A stretch of DNA of 64,000 nt from Apostichopus japonicus (lineage: Eukaryota > Echinodermata > Holothuroidea > Aspidochirotida > Stichopodidae). Position numbers and translations under genes: made by a program. The notes below the pieces were generated by a model that made no database searches, was not told the DNA's origin, and saw only the letters and a list, made by a program, of their open reading frames with translations. Shown in pieces: positions 26,545 to 37,919 of the stretch. How positions within the stretch are numbered: the first letter of the stretch is position 1; each line of letters begins with the position of its first letter. The stretch covers positions 17,961,999 through 18,025,998 of the forward strand of contig NC_092565.1 of assembly GCF_037975245.1 (NCBI RefSeq), written 5' to 3'.

Positions 26545-27640
26545 TTGAGTTCTTCTAGGGAATGAAAAATCTGCTTCTTCCGGACCAGTACAACTTTTTC
26601 TACCTCTTTCTCGGCCTTTTCCTTGCGGTATACCGGGAGGCGACGCGGGCCTGTCGAATTGGCCTAGAAGTTCCGGTGTCGATTTCATGTTGGACCAAGT
26701 CAGTGCGCCCAAGGTCCCCTTTACATAAAGCAAAGACGTCTGCATTATCGGCCGGAAGTTTCTTCACCAATATCGCTTCCGCGTCACCAAGGTAGGCAGA
26801 GCTCTTCTCTGCTAGCTTCTGCAAATGTTTGTCCAGAGTTGCATATTTTTCGGTGAATTCTACAACGCTTCTCCCCCTGGTCGTACGACGGGCAACTGTT
26901 GTTTATTTAATGCCTATTTCTTCTACAGAAAGACATTCACCCACAGTAGTGCCTTTGTAAAGTGTTAGGGGTCTGCTCGTCGGATTCATTAGTTGTAAAG
27001 GTATGGTTTCCTTATTGGGGTCCACAATGGCCCTAGCGATCATCACGGGGTGCCTCTCAAGAAACTTCTTGCTACACTCCACAACAGCAGATTCTCCTTG
27101 CATTTTCCAGCCTGGGACTCGGGCCGTCGCCATCCCTTCGCTCAAGGCAGGAACAACCACCGTCCTTGCTAACACAACTCTGCACCTATCAAGCTTTTCC
27201 TCAACGGTACTCTGTTGTAGTCCACCAATGGTCATCTCCCCCTTTCCAGCGGCTATCGTGCAATCGAATCTCTGTTTGAAGTCGCACCCAAGAAGTGCAT
27301 CAGCGTCTATATCTGCCACCCTAATATCATGCATCGCTTCTAGTTTCCCCACTTTTACCAGGAATCTACCACGTCCTATACTGTACAGTGGTCTACCGTC
27401 CGCTCCCGCCAAATTCTCTGCAACGTCGGCAAGGGCCATATCCCTCTTCGCGCACAGTTGCTCAAAGAACTTGGTTTGCATAACAGTGAACTCAGCCCCG
27501 GTGTCGACTAAGAAATTCACATCGACCCCTTCCAGCTGTCCCTTCACGTACAAACCACGGGTACCAACGGACCGGACTCTGTTCCTAAAAAGTGGTATTG
27601 CGGGCTCCCCTTGCGGAAAGTCGGACTCCGCCCTACGAAT
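26545..27640 (-). pseudogene. pol: Ty3/gypsy-like pol remnant: protease and start of RT
   Basis: The minus-strand frame begins without its own ATG, as expected for pol behind gag. The aspartic protease has its catalytic motif LVDTGAEFTVM and the later ALLGCDF block. One in-frame TAA stop (26903-26905) follows IGIK. The same frame then continues to the RT leader, with DLGRTDLVQHEIDTG typical of Ty3/gypsy. Near 26640 a one-base frameshift occurs, and soon after it a deletion jumps to VVLVRKK. The RT fingers, palm with YxDD, RNase H and integrase are gone. The protease alone looks intact. A plus-strand 253-codon frame here (27003-27764) is the antisense shadow. Confidence 0.88.
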
Positions 27641-27984
27641 CCGACTTCTGCTCGTTTTCCGTCTTCTTTACGTTATCCGGTCGGCTCTCGTATTTCTTAA
27701 GCATAGGGCAATCCCTTCTGAAGTGGCCTATTCCTCCACAGTTCCAAAATTTGATCGATTTTAACCTATCCAATCTGTCGTCATTTCTGCTCTTTTTCTG
27801 GTACTTCTGTAAAAGGGCGCTCAAAGGAGTTCCCCAATTCGGTCGATGGATGGGATCTCCCCTCGGCCTACCATCATACCTCCACATGGTCTGGGGCTTC
27901 CCCACTCTCGCCCTTGGGCAGTAAAGTCAGCTGGAGCTTGGATACTGGACCTATCTGGTTGACGAGTGGAGGATTGTCCGACAT
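27633..27984 (-). pseudogene. gag: Gag remnant: N-terminus joined to zinc knuckle
   Basis: A start codon at 27984 opens MSDNPPLVNQIGPVSK and runs 36 codons to a stop at 27874. A different frame then gives the nucleocapsid end, with a zinc knuckle WNCGGIGHFRRDC. The first cysteine of the CX2CX4HX4C pattern is replaced by Phe (TTT in place of TGT or TGC). Only about 110 codons remain, against 300-500 for a complete Gag, so matrix/capsid has been deleted and the junction is out of frame. No functional Gag can be made. Confidence 0.85.
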
Positions 27985-28016
27985 CTTCCTTCGCTCTAAC
28001 CAAAACGAACGCACTG

Positions 28017-28036
28017 GAATCCCACCGCTGCCACCA
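28017..28036 (-). promoter_or_regulatory. Primer-binding site for tRNA-Leu
   Basis: One base inside the 5' LTR, the minus strand reads TGGTGGCAGCGGTGGGATTC. This is the complement of a tRNA 3' end AATCCCACCGCTGCCACCA, which I recognise as the end of eukaryotic tRNA-Leu (AAG type). It also fixes the direction of the element. Confidence 0.85.
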
Positions 28037-28037
28037 A

Positions 28038-29231
28038 TGTAACGCGCCGTCCTCGGTGGTGAGCGCAAGGAAGAGTGGAAATGCGGGAACACAGGAATGA
28101 GGCTGTCGACAGGAGATATTAAAGTTTACCCGTCTATTTACGATCAATATACATGTCAAGATGGTGCACAGTGGTCGTGCATTACAGAGGCAATTATTAA
28201 ATACGAAACCAGGTTTTAACAAATGCTTAGAAGTCGGTGAAGTTAAATACAACACAGTACATTACTAATGGCGGGTCTCGGCACGGAGGGCAGAATGATA
28301 GACTTCGGCGCTGAAGATTGGGCTATGGTGAACTGCGGCGCAGTCGGCGGAATGGTGAACAGCGGCGCAGTTGGCGGATTGGTGATCAGCGGCGCAGTCG
28401 GCGGATTGGTGAACGGCGGCGCAGTTGGCGGATTGGTGAACTGCGGCGCAGTCGGCGGATTGGTGAACGGCGGCGCAGTTGGCGGATTGGTGAACTGCGG
28501 CGCGGATTGGTGATCTGCGGCGCAGTCGGCGGAATGGTGAACAGCGGCGCGGATTGGTGATCTGCGGCGCAGTCGGCGGAATGGTGAACAGCGGCGCGGA
28601 TTGGTGATCGGCGGCGCAGTTGGCGGATTGGTGATCTGCGGCGCAGTCGAACCGAAGTGTTGAACCTGGTCTTCTAGGTTATTTTACTCGTCTTCCGATC
28701 CTACTTCCTGGGCTGTTCCACCACTGTTTTTGCCAATAGATGACTCGTTCGTCTCCTAACTCATGGTCACAATCGTTCTACCCCTCCTATTCCGAGCCGG
28801 GAACCGCCCCTCGTCCGAGCCCGCAGTTGCTTTTAAACAGAAACTACTTCCTATACCTATAACGTGTGAACCTACACTTAAACCTATTAGAAACATAAAC
28901 CACGCCCAGTCTACAACCATCAACCAATAAAACACGATTAAATACGACATGCGTGCTGGTCAAGATTTACCCAGACCTAACATTTTTGGCCCCCCGGACC
29001 GTAACTAGACGTCCTACTCAGTGACCTCCAAAATCGGTCAACAAGAGAGAGTTCCCCCTTAACAGTTGTTCATAAATCAAGCAAGTGACACCCCTTATAA
29101 GATTTTATCTAATAAACAATTCCCGTAAAGCGTCTAATAATGTAAAAGAATCAACCCAAGTTAAAACATTTGATTGGAGAAAATACTTGTTAACGCTAAC
29201 GACAACCAATGAGCTTTGACGTGTCGTTACA
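28038..29231 (-). repeat. 5' LTR
   Basis: 1194 bp, same as the 3' LTR where compared. A TTATAAGG TATA-like box lies at about 29095-29102 on the minus strand and could be the start of transcription. It carries the same 27-bp array (28327-28648). Confidence 0.93.
28327..28648. repeat. 27-bp minisatellite in the 5' LTR
   Basis: Same array, with the same order of variant units, as at 24379-24700. The shared order confirms that both LTRs derive from one template. Confidence 0.9.
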
Positions 29232-29235
29232 ATAC

Positions 29236-32200
29236 CTTCCTTCTTGTTACCAACATATTGTTCTTTTTTCCTGTCTTTGTCTTTAATTTCATTTGATTTT
29301 CTCTCTTATTGTTTTGGACCTTATTCTGATTTTCTTTCATCAGTAGCGGCTGCTCGCATGGCGATAGAGGAAGACGTCTATCACACGCCACTGGCGCTTG
29401 AGTACAACATCTATATTCCATGTATATTTCATATATATTTTACCACCGTTACTGACCTGTACAGTGTCTGTGACTCTGTTGGGGTATAGCGTTCCTCATG
29501 AAGATGTTATACAATCAGATTCTATGCGTTAAGTCATTTGCAGTTAACTATTTGTTTATCCCGACATGGTCGGTCTCATCTGCAGTTACTATCTACAGAT
29601 TGATGGGGATCTATTTTATTCATTGCTTCATCAATCAATTCCTGACACTCTCATTCGTTTTGTTTGTTGTAATTGGGAAGGAAACAGAATATCAAATATC
29701 GAGGGTTTACAAACTGAGCTGTGATTCTAATCTGCAAACTGTTTTTACTGGCGGACTTAAATACAAGCTTCACCGATTCTTTCAAGACAATTCACTCAAC
29801 GAAGTCAGTAGCCCGTGACCGTGTACCGCTCGTCAAGTCTGCAACACCCCCCCCCCGCTCCCCACCCACCCATTCCCGAACCATTGCTTCTTCTACGACA
29901 TTGGCTACCAGAATCCTCAAGAGAAACGTAAATATTATCCTTTCACCCACGAGACTCAAACTGGCTGATTTGCCAAGCCTCATATCCAAGTATAGGTAAC
30001 TTGGTAAACTTTTATAAGAAAAGTCAGCCAAGACAGAGCCCGGGTATGGAAACCAAACATCTAGAACCACCCTCAGCCCCATTCACCTTACACCGAGACT
30101 GCTACCGTTTGTTCATGACGGATATCGCGTCAAGTGAAGCATCCGTCAAGTCCCTTCTAAAAGGAACAAATACTGCACATGATCGCGGGTAAAGGTTGCT
30201 AAGCGATCTACTTATGTGTACTGTTTATCTCAACTGACAAAGATCTATACTACATCGCATCTATCCTAACATACAATTAGTATATGGTTAGGCTATACTA
30301 CTTATATGTTGTTGTACAGGTATTTCATCATTCTCTGAGAAACATTCTCTCCATGTGCCTCAGTGGAAGATTAACACCTAAGGTGTTCTTTCATAATCTG
30401 ATACTTCATGAATAATTTTTAACAAACACTCTCGTTTTTACGCTATCATGAGGCTGTCACCTACATTCACAATTTTCCCTTCCAGGTAATCGAACACTAT
30501 ATCGCCTCCTGATCTGCATATTCTTGTGTAAATGAACATAACTTAGCATATATATATATATAAAGCTGTAGAATTTGTCGGTTTCTGATCGACATCATTT
30601 TTTAAGTTATAGATTAAAACCATGGTGATGATTTAGAAGAATTCATAATATTTCTACCAATACAATTTAGAAAAAGGCTGATCGAATTTTTGCTATGGCT
30701 TGTCGTTTCTTTTTTTTTTCTTTTCTCTTTTGTTGGAGGGGGAGGCAGGGGGGGGGGGGGTAGGGCGTTATTGATGATTCGCTCATTTGCTTTAATCAAG
30801 GAGTCATCAATTTGGTTAAAATTGTTTGACAGATGAACTTATTTCCCCCAAAGCATGCCAAATTATTTCAGTGAAAATTTTAACATATCAATGGAACCTC
30901 AACGGTTCAATGATTTATATCACATTAACACCTGTTAATGTTTCCAAAGTGAATTACTATACGTCATTGCCTTTAAAAGAGAAACATAAGAAATGTGAAC
31001 AAAAGTACATTACCATGCAGACAAGTCCAAAAATTAATAAGAAAGATCGTCTTAAAATCGATTAAAGAGCCTCGTTCCTTTGCAATTAAAAATATGGATA
31101 CTTCTTGTTATTATTTTTCTTTTACGTTTTAATGTGGACTGTTGATGACAAGTAGTCTCTGTTTATCACCAATTTCAATAAACTTATCACACGTTACTCA
31201 ATCCTCGTGTTCTATAGTAAGCGATACATTTGTTATTTATCGGGGATCAGATGTTGAGACGTCCTTGATAGTAACCTCTTATACGGTTTTAGGGCATCCC
31301 AGATAAAATCTAGGGGTCTCGTCTTTACGAGGAAATAAAGCTTGCTGGATCCTTTTTCGAGCCTTACAGTAAATTAGATTTTTTTTTGTATTTGCAGAGT
31401 TGTTTTTTTTCTGACTGCGGTGATGCATTAAGCCTTCGTATCTGTGTAATACGGCGTAACCTTTCAATGATCACATTATTAAATATTGGAATCTTATTCC
31501 TCGTCCATGATTGGTTGGTAACCATACAAGTTCTCTTTATAATCAGAGGGGTATAACCTGAAATTGCTATCTAATCATATCGTCGAAGCTTGCTCAGTTT
31601 TGTCGGTGGCGTCATCATTGGCGTTAAATCACATTAATGACTGTGAATGAAGGCTTTAATTCTTTAATCATCCGAGGAACATATCTCGCTTCAAGTCCCA
31701 TGCATGGATTTTACTGTCAACATTTCCAGAGGATGTGTGTAGATATATACATATGCATACAGATATCATATGTGTACATATGGGTCGAGCAAGGACGAAA
31801 AACAAAACAAACAAAGCTTGCTTTTTAAAATAAATTGAAGCTGTAAATTAATAATGTTATGAAGATTACCAAGAATAAACTGTTAAATCGGTATGTTGAC
31901 ACCGCTGTAATTTGATGTGTGAGTTATAAGGAGAAACTTCAGAGATTTCTAAGCCATTATTACAACAACCACTTAAAAGCTATTATAAGGCCGTGATTTT
32001 ATTTGTTTTTAAACAAAATTTGGGAAGCTGGATTTATTAATACATTGCCTGCTTGTAGAACAGAATGTTCAATAAGTATACACTTGTTATACACATATTT
32101 TACAAATTTTACCTTGGCCTATATATTAATCTTTACGATAATGCTATATATTTGCCATTCTTTTCTGCTAAAATAAAAGCGATAAGTTATAAAAAACTTA

Positions 32201-32334
32201 AATTAATGACTACCATACTCATAGGTATATACTCAAATATAAAAGTATAAATGCAGTCTCTTATTTCCACTATATATAGGAGAGGGAAGTCAATCTAAGC
32301 CTTGATGATCACTACTTTTGAGGAGTGAATTTTG
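29236..32334. other. Gene-free stretch
   Basis: No supported gene. Holds a C run near 29847-29857, a TA microsatellite near 30549-30562 and a G run near 30750-30760. Frames of 60-106 codons here show no known motif. Confidence 0.45.
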
Positions 32335-32708
32335 CTCTTATCCAGTAGCGTCACCAGACATTTCAATCTAGGGGGCACGGGGGTGGGGCACATCACTTAA
32401 TTAGGGGGGCGTAATGTTTATTGGTGAATGCAGTCCTGGGAAGGGGTCTAAGGGGGGCATTTTTGATGAACTAAGGGTCCTTAGATGCAGTCTGGTGCTA
32501 TATTTTGCAACTTGAAGTAACTTTATGTTTAAGAATTTTTGGGCTTAGTCTGTCCAATATTTATGTTTATAAATGTGGCAGATAAAGTTTTTGTTTGAGT
32601 AATTATTTTTAACACTACAAATCGTATCTTGGGGGTTCGGTTTTGTTTTGGGGGCCACGTGCCCCCCCCCCACCCCAGGCCACCCTTGGCGACGCCACTC
32701 CTCTTATT
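32335..32708. mobile_element. hAT-type MITE, 358 bp
   Basis: The element spans 32343-32700. The left end is CAGTAGCGTCACCAGA and the right end, complemented, is GAGTGGCGTCGCCAAGG. Flanks CTCTTATC and CTCTTATT agree at 7 of 8 bases. Internal text such as GGGAAGGGGTCTAAGGGG and the GATGCAGTCTGGTGC block is shared with the 42910-43268 copy and with the right end of the 5.2-kb element. It has no transposase. Confidence 0.8.
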
Positions 32709-32793
32709 CAAGACTGGCTGCACGCATAAGTAGCTCTAAACTGCATGTTAAGAACAGAATGATATTTTCGTTCTATTTAGAGTTAAATTTTGT

Positions 32794-33009
32794 AGGAGTT
32801 CACCCGATACACACAGAGAACACAGTAACTAATGTGATTCTGAAAATTGTATACCACAGTAAAAACTGGATTGTGCTGTAGCATGCATGTGGGATTACAG
32901 TAAGCACGTGTGTAATCCCAGCAAATCCAGTTTGATGCATTTATTGGGATTACACATATCCTCAGAACTTATACTGTCAGTGATTTCTGTGTAAATCAGC
33001 TGAGGAGTT
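32794..33009. mobile_element. P1 palindromic MITE, copy 1 (202 bp)
   Basis: The element is 32801-33002, opening CACCCGATACACACAGAG and closing TTTCTGTGTAAATCAGCTG. It is flanked on both sides by the heptamer AGGAGTT (32794-32800 and 33003-33009), a perfect target duplication. The two halves are near reverse complements; the inner stem is TGTGTAATCCCA with TGGGATTACACA. It is shorter than copy 3, with internal loss. Confidence 0.85.
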
Positions 33010-35525
33010 CGCTCTGAGAAAAGGAGCGGAATTCATTTCTGAAAATGAGTGATACTTCTGGACACTCCGAAAGAGTGGATTTTCACTCTTGTGAAGTAAA
33101 CAATTTTAATTGGCATAATAACGTCACCGTACCGGTATAAGTGGGTATAGCCTACATATCCTCTGTATGCTATCTGCTATTCTGTCGATATGTTCACTGT
33201 GGTTCACGGGTCGCTATAGGCGTAATAGGCTTGTCGCGAAGAATATACGGGGGAGGAGAACACCTAATTTTAGAAAGAGAAGGAAGGAAGAAGTTTTATC
33301 GCGATACAAAACTAACTTGTTTTCTACTTACAGGATAACTGGGGGGAAAATAAGAACATAATTACTGCCACGGCTGACAAAGGTGTTATTTCACTGCGGG
33401 CATATTTGATACCCATGTACTCGTGACTGGTGGTACCTCTTGTAAATTTGGTTTCAAATAACTAATTCGATTGCTACATCTGTATAACAGGTTAATAACA
33501 CCATACCAGAGTATAGACATTTCCCTCTTTACTATGAGCTTTCTTTCAGCTCAATTTGACGTCACAGCTGTGGAATTCGAGACTCGATACATGGTTTAAC
33601 CTTTATTACTTTGAAATCTCTTTTTTAATTTTCTTCGGGAACGATAAGTGAAGGGGGGCAAGGGATGAAAATGGTGTGTAACTTTTTTTTAATTCTTTTG
33701 TGTTCCTTAAGCAAATTAAAGAAGTAAATTTACTTCAGTTCACACAGTGACAGAGATATTTACAGCTAGTCATTAAAACGAAAACGTCGAAATAGACAAC
33801 TGATCAATTATATAAGATTTTGGACAGAATGCTTCAATAATGTTTACCTTTGAAATATGTTAATTACTTAACGTATAATTAAAAGTACATTAAATTTAAA
33901 TGAAGTGTATTAATTTCGTATATTCAACGTATGACAAACAATAAAACTTTTATCATATTTAGAGTATGAAAAAACGTTATATTTAGCAATTACATTATTA
34001 AAACGAAAAGAAATATTATTGTGTTTGTTCTGATATTATTTATTAAGATGCACAACATGTTTAGTAAATGATAATTCACATTGTAACTATGACTAATCTG
34101 TTCATATTTATAAAAAAATGTACAAACTCATTGTTAACTTTTGTTCAAAAAAGTAGCGATGTTTACGTTAATTTATGTTCATCAGTTAATAGTCAAATGA
34201 ACAATGATCTTCCTACAATTAGTAGAATAGGATTATGAGAAGAAACTCACGAGATAATATTCAATGCATCATCTGGTGTTTCATCATTTAAAGTGATAGT
34301 TATGAAATGCTTTTCTAGTATAAATTAAAATAACAGATAGGCTAGATGAATTTATAGAATATCACCAATGAAGCTAAAACAATAGTGGCGGCGCCAACTG
34401 AGAGGGGGGGGGGGGGGTTGATGATGGTGCAGTTTGCCCTTGTTGCCCCACCCAAACTTTGGAATTTCTGGTTATATCAACCACTGAAATACGGAAGCGA
34501 CCGATCATATATCCGTATAATATTTATCTGATATGCATTGATTGTAAAATATTTCAGATGCGTCGGTAATGGTTGACACACAGCGTTTCCCGTAAGTGCT
34601 ACTTCTATGATTCCTTGATATATCTGCCATCGTGAAGAGCTGATCACTTAGTACCCTGAGTTCCAATATGGACGTGGTACCAGAGTTGTTCACACGACGT
34701 AACAAATGGACGTACTGGTTCTGATGTAACTGGATATTATATAGCTAAAAACGAAGAATCTGTTCTCAAATTAACTAATATGTCAACGTGTTTTGATGCT
34801 ACAAACATGTCTTTAATAAAGCGTAATAAAACGTAAAATGTTAAAATTATCTTTCACCCGTTCTTTTTTTTTCGTTTAAAATATTGCCTAAAGCGATGAA
34901 ATGTGAATATTCATATAATGGGATTTCTGCATTCTGAATGGCTGCTCGATTTTCTTAGAAAGAAGAAACTAACGAAGTTACTTGTTAAGCTCTCGGTCAC
35001 TCAACATATAAAGCTAATAACTGAAATGACAAAAACCAAACATGAGCAACACTTTAGGGATTAACCGTGATTAATGATGTATTTGAAATGCTCTCCCAAG
35101 TCTTAACAATTTACGTAAGTGTGAGTAGTACCTTGACAAAGCGACTTTTGTTTTACTGAAATACCCCCGTTTTCGCTGAAACATTCTTGCCTTACAAAAT
35201 ATTTCGTTCATGTCGCCTCTTTGATTTGACAGCTCATGTATAGATTACAATCCTGTGCCTGCTGTTCCGATAAGACCCAATCTTAATTTCTGCCTAGACG
35301 AAGAAATTCATGGTCAATTGGCAATTTTCTAGATTTAAATTTTCTGTGGAAATCTCCTCCACCACCCCCCCCCCCCCTCTTTCAGCAGCAGGTAAGTTTA
35401 AGATGTAAAGGCCCTACATGTTATCTTATTGAATCTACAATTAATGCAGTGTTGTTACATGTACTTAACCACGTTTTGACAGAGATGCATGAGGCATTTT
35501 TCGTTGTTTGAAGGTGTCCTTAATC
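33010..35525. other. Gene-free AT-rich stretch
   Basis: No supported gene. Holds G14 at 34404-34417 and C13 at 35365-35377. A GTGGCGGCGCCA sequence at 34386 looks like one end of a decayed hAT-type element, but no partner end was found. Confidence 0.45.
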
Positions 35526-35815
35526 AGCCGATACTCATAGTTGGTACAGCAACTACTGTTCATGTCCCACAACCGTGCATCAGTAATTATTACTTTCTGT
35601 TCGTATAACACGGTAACATGTGTTACAGGTGGCATTGTAACAACTGCAAAGCTGTTAACTTGTTCCCATGTAAGACAAAGAACTGCGCGACTGGACCAGG
35701 AGTCTATGAAGATTAGCATGCCATACGAGATGAAGTAAAGGAGGTACGGTACCGCTTGATTCCAGTTCACACCTCTCTTTAAACTACGCCGAATCGTCAT
35801 GCCGAGAACGAAGAA
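35526..35815 (-). repeat. R1 dispersed repeat, copy 3 (coding-like)
   Basis: This aligns over nearly its whole length with the complement of copy 5 (37.9 kb). The minus strand is open for about 110 codons and includes SSRAVLCLTWEQVNSFAVVT, which is nearly the same in copy 5. Between the copies there are two compensating one-base indels, so the middle of the protein is shifted and then restored. That argues against strict selection on the protein. One end reads CAGCCGATACTCATAG. Confidence 0.75.
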
Positions 35816-35919
35816 CGGCCATTTTCGGGTAAATCCATAGGCCTACGTATAGCTTAAAACGACTAGATCAGACCTCATTTCAGAATCGCGTATTAAGGAA
35901 CTCGCACTAAGTGGTTGGT

Positions 35920-36041
35920 GTAGTATCTACTGTTCATGTCCAACAACCGTGCATCAGTAATGACTACTTTGTGTTCGTAACACGGTAACATGTGTTACAG
36001 GACACGAACAGTAGTGACTGTACCAGCTATGAGTATCGGAT
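35920..36041. repeat. R1 dispersed repeat, copy 4 (foldback form)
   Basis: This copy holds R1 end sequence in both directions: TACTGTTCATGTCC at the left and GGACACGAACAGTA at the right. The coding-like half is missing. It may be an internally deleted, palindromic derivative of the family. Confidence 0.65.
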
Positions 36042-36226
36042 TCCTAAATCTGTTTTTCACTCTGTGATATAATTTTGTATATGACTCTCTGACCAAGTCA
36101 AGTAGTATATATACACTGCACAACGTACTGCTCGATCCTAACTCAGAGATATGTAGTTGTTAGTGAGTAAGTATCTATGTAACCAGATACTCATGACAGA
36201 ATCATAGTTAGCAGATTAGTTAGATC

Positions 36227-36592
36227 CACCCGATGCATACAGAGAACACAGTACCTATACTGTCAATCTTAAAGTTTTGTACCACGGTAAAAACTCGGTC
36301 GTTCTATAAGTCGGTTGCATTCCGTAAATATTCAGCCTCTGAAGAAGATCCTGCTAGGATCGAAACGACAGGCCCACCCAAACATTCTCTTACACAGGCT
36401 CTTTAGTGGATAAGCAGTTTGCTAACATTTTTGTTTTATTTTTAAATGTGTAATCCCAACAAATCCACTTTAATGAATTTGTTGGGTTTACACGTATCCT
36501 CGGTTCTTACGGTAATCTTAACATCACATGCTAATTTGGTACAAAACTTTAAGAGTTACAGTAATTACTGGTATCTCTGTGTGAATCGGCTG
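36227..36592. mobile_element. P1 palindromic MITE, copy 2 (interrupted)
   Basis: Opens CACCCGATGCATACAGAG and closes CTCTGTGTGAATCGGCTG. The palindrome is interrupted at about 36328-36445 by the hammerhead-bearing repeat. No matching heptamer flanks were found, so the target duplication is lost or the ends are altered. Confidence 0.75.
36331..36445 (+). repeat. Hammerhead-bearing repeat inserted in the P1 MITE
   Basis: The stretch matches the 11.1-11.3 kb family over about 100 bases. The motif at 36334-36371 keeps CTGAAGA, the GATCCT/AGGATC stem and GAAAC, but the cleavage triplet is GAC where GTC is expected, so self-cleavage is unlikely. It sits in the middle of a P1 palindrome, so it arrived later. 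Confidence 0.65.
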
Positions 36593-36639
36593 TCAGAACA
36601 CAGATGAGATACCGGAAAGTAAAAAAATATATATAAAAA

Positions 36640-36745
36640 CAAAGCTCCAGCCTCAACCCGGGATTCGGACCTGGGTCTCCTGCTACCCATGCGGACGTCC
36701 TGGTATACTGGACTATGAACACTGGACGTTTGGTCCAGTGCTTTC
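36640..36745 (-). repeat. tRNA-derived SINE head
   Basis: On the minus strand a B-box-like GGTCCGAATCC (36661-36671) follows an A-box-like TAGTCCAGTATACCAGG (near 36699-36715) and the phrase GGACGTCCGCATGGG. Together they are typical of tRNA-derived SINEs. The fold is not a clean cloverleaf, so it is not called a tRNA gene. Confidence 0.55.
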
Positions 36746-37919
36746 GAAACCCGAATGCAACGAAGGGTGAAACTGAACATCTGAGACGAATCCTGTACGG
36801 ACAAATGAAGAACATTTTTGTTCCGATCCTTGTTGTTTTCTTCTTTATATAGCCTATACAGTCAGACCGTGTAAAATATACCGGGTATGTAACTGTAGCA
36901 AACATTGTCATTTTCTGTCCTTATGGTACCGAAGTACTTTTTTTTTGGTAAAAATATTTTGCGGTAGAGATATTTGAATATTAATAAAACCGTCATTGAG
37001 TGACTGTGCGAGATTGATATTTCCATTTTCTGTGTTTTCTGTTTTCCTTAATATATCTATAGAACATTGAAACCGTTGGTCTGCGGATAACCTTATTCAG
37101 TTTCTGCCACCTGAGCTGTTGGAGTGCCTCATTATTCCCACGTCTTCTGACAATCCTATTTCCCCGTAGAAGGTGAAAAATCGTAAAGGTATATTAACTT
37201 CCTCAGTGTTATATTGGTACATTATTTTGGATAGCGCTCTTGAGGCCGATTGGGTGTCGTTCTAAGTGGAAACACACATCCACTTCGATATAAAATTAAA
37301 GTTTATGCTATTGGTTGCTGTCTTGTCTTCTTTATTTTTTGCACTTGTTTTGTATCACGTTTCATATTAATAAAAGGTCGACGTCATTGCATATACTGAA
37401 GTGCGTCGTGGATGCTTATAATTCGGGTTGAGAAATAGTGATTGAACCTTATTTGTACACACACACACACACCGCCCGCACATTATCAACACTGATACTC
37501 ATTATTTATTAAGAACATGAAAGTGGATGTGAAGGGTCATTGATCTCTTAGTTAGATCATGGGATATCGAGTGTATGTGTAAACAGAACAAGACTTGGTC
37601 AGATAAGAACTTACTAGAAAAGGAGAGAAAAATATTAAGATTAAAATTAAAATTAAGAGATAATCTTTCATGAGTGTGAGTTAGAATGCCACGTTTTCAG
37701 ATAACAAACATAATAAACAAAACATAAGTACAGAGTAACAGAGTAAGAAAAGAATATACATACTGCAAATTATACATTGGGAACGTTCATGTAACAGGAT
37801 GATCAATTGAGTTGTTAATTAATGCTATTTAAGAACACATGAGTTACGGTGGTTTTGAAGGGACTGTCTGTTTCAGAGACTAGATCTGTTTGTAGCCTTC
37901 TAGTGTACTAACTCGAACA
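36746..37919. other. Gene-free stretch
   Basis: No supported gene. A short (AC)n run lies at about 37457-37473. Confidence 0.5.

Larger units (their letters stand above)
24086..29235 (-). mobile_element. Ty3/gypsy-like LTR retrotransposon, internally deleted
   Basis: The element occupies 24090-29231 and reads on the minus strand. It has two long terminal repeats of 1194 bp offset by 3948 bp. Both begin TGTAACG and end CGTTACA. The four bases ATAC flank both sides (24086-24089 and 29232-29235) as a target duplication. A primer-binding site lies inside the 5' LTR (28038-29231) and a purine tract lies before the 3' LTR (24090-25283). The interior is only about 2.75 kb, against the 4-5 kb usual for this group. 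A gag start, a zinc-knuckle remnant, an aspartic protease and the beginning of RT remain. Capsid, most of RT, RNase H and integrase are missing. The copy is non-autonomous. Confidence 0.92.

Noticed and set aside
27003-27764. Plus-strand 253-codon open frame
   Set aside because: It lies exactly opposite the retroelement protease frame and has no known motif. It is an antisense shadow.
34386-34460. hAT-type end GTGGCGGCGCCA
   Set aside because: No partner end or target duplication was found within reach.
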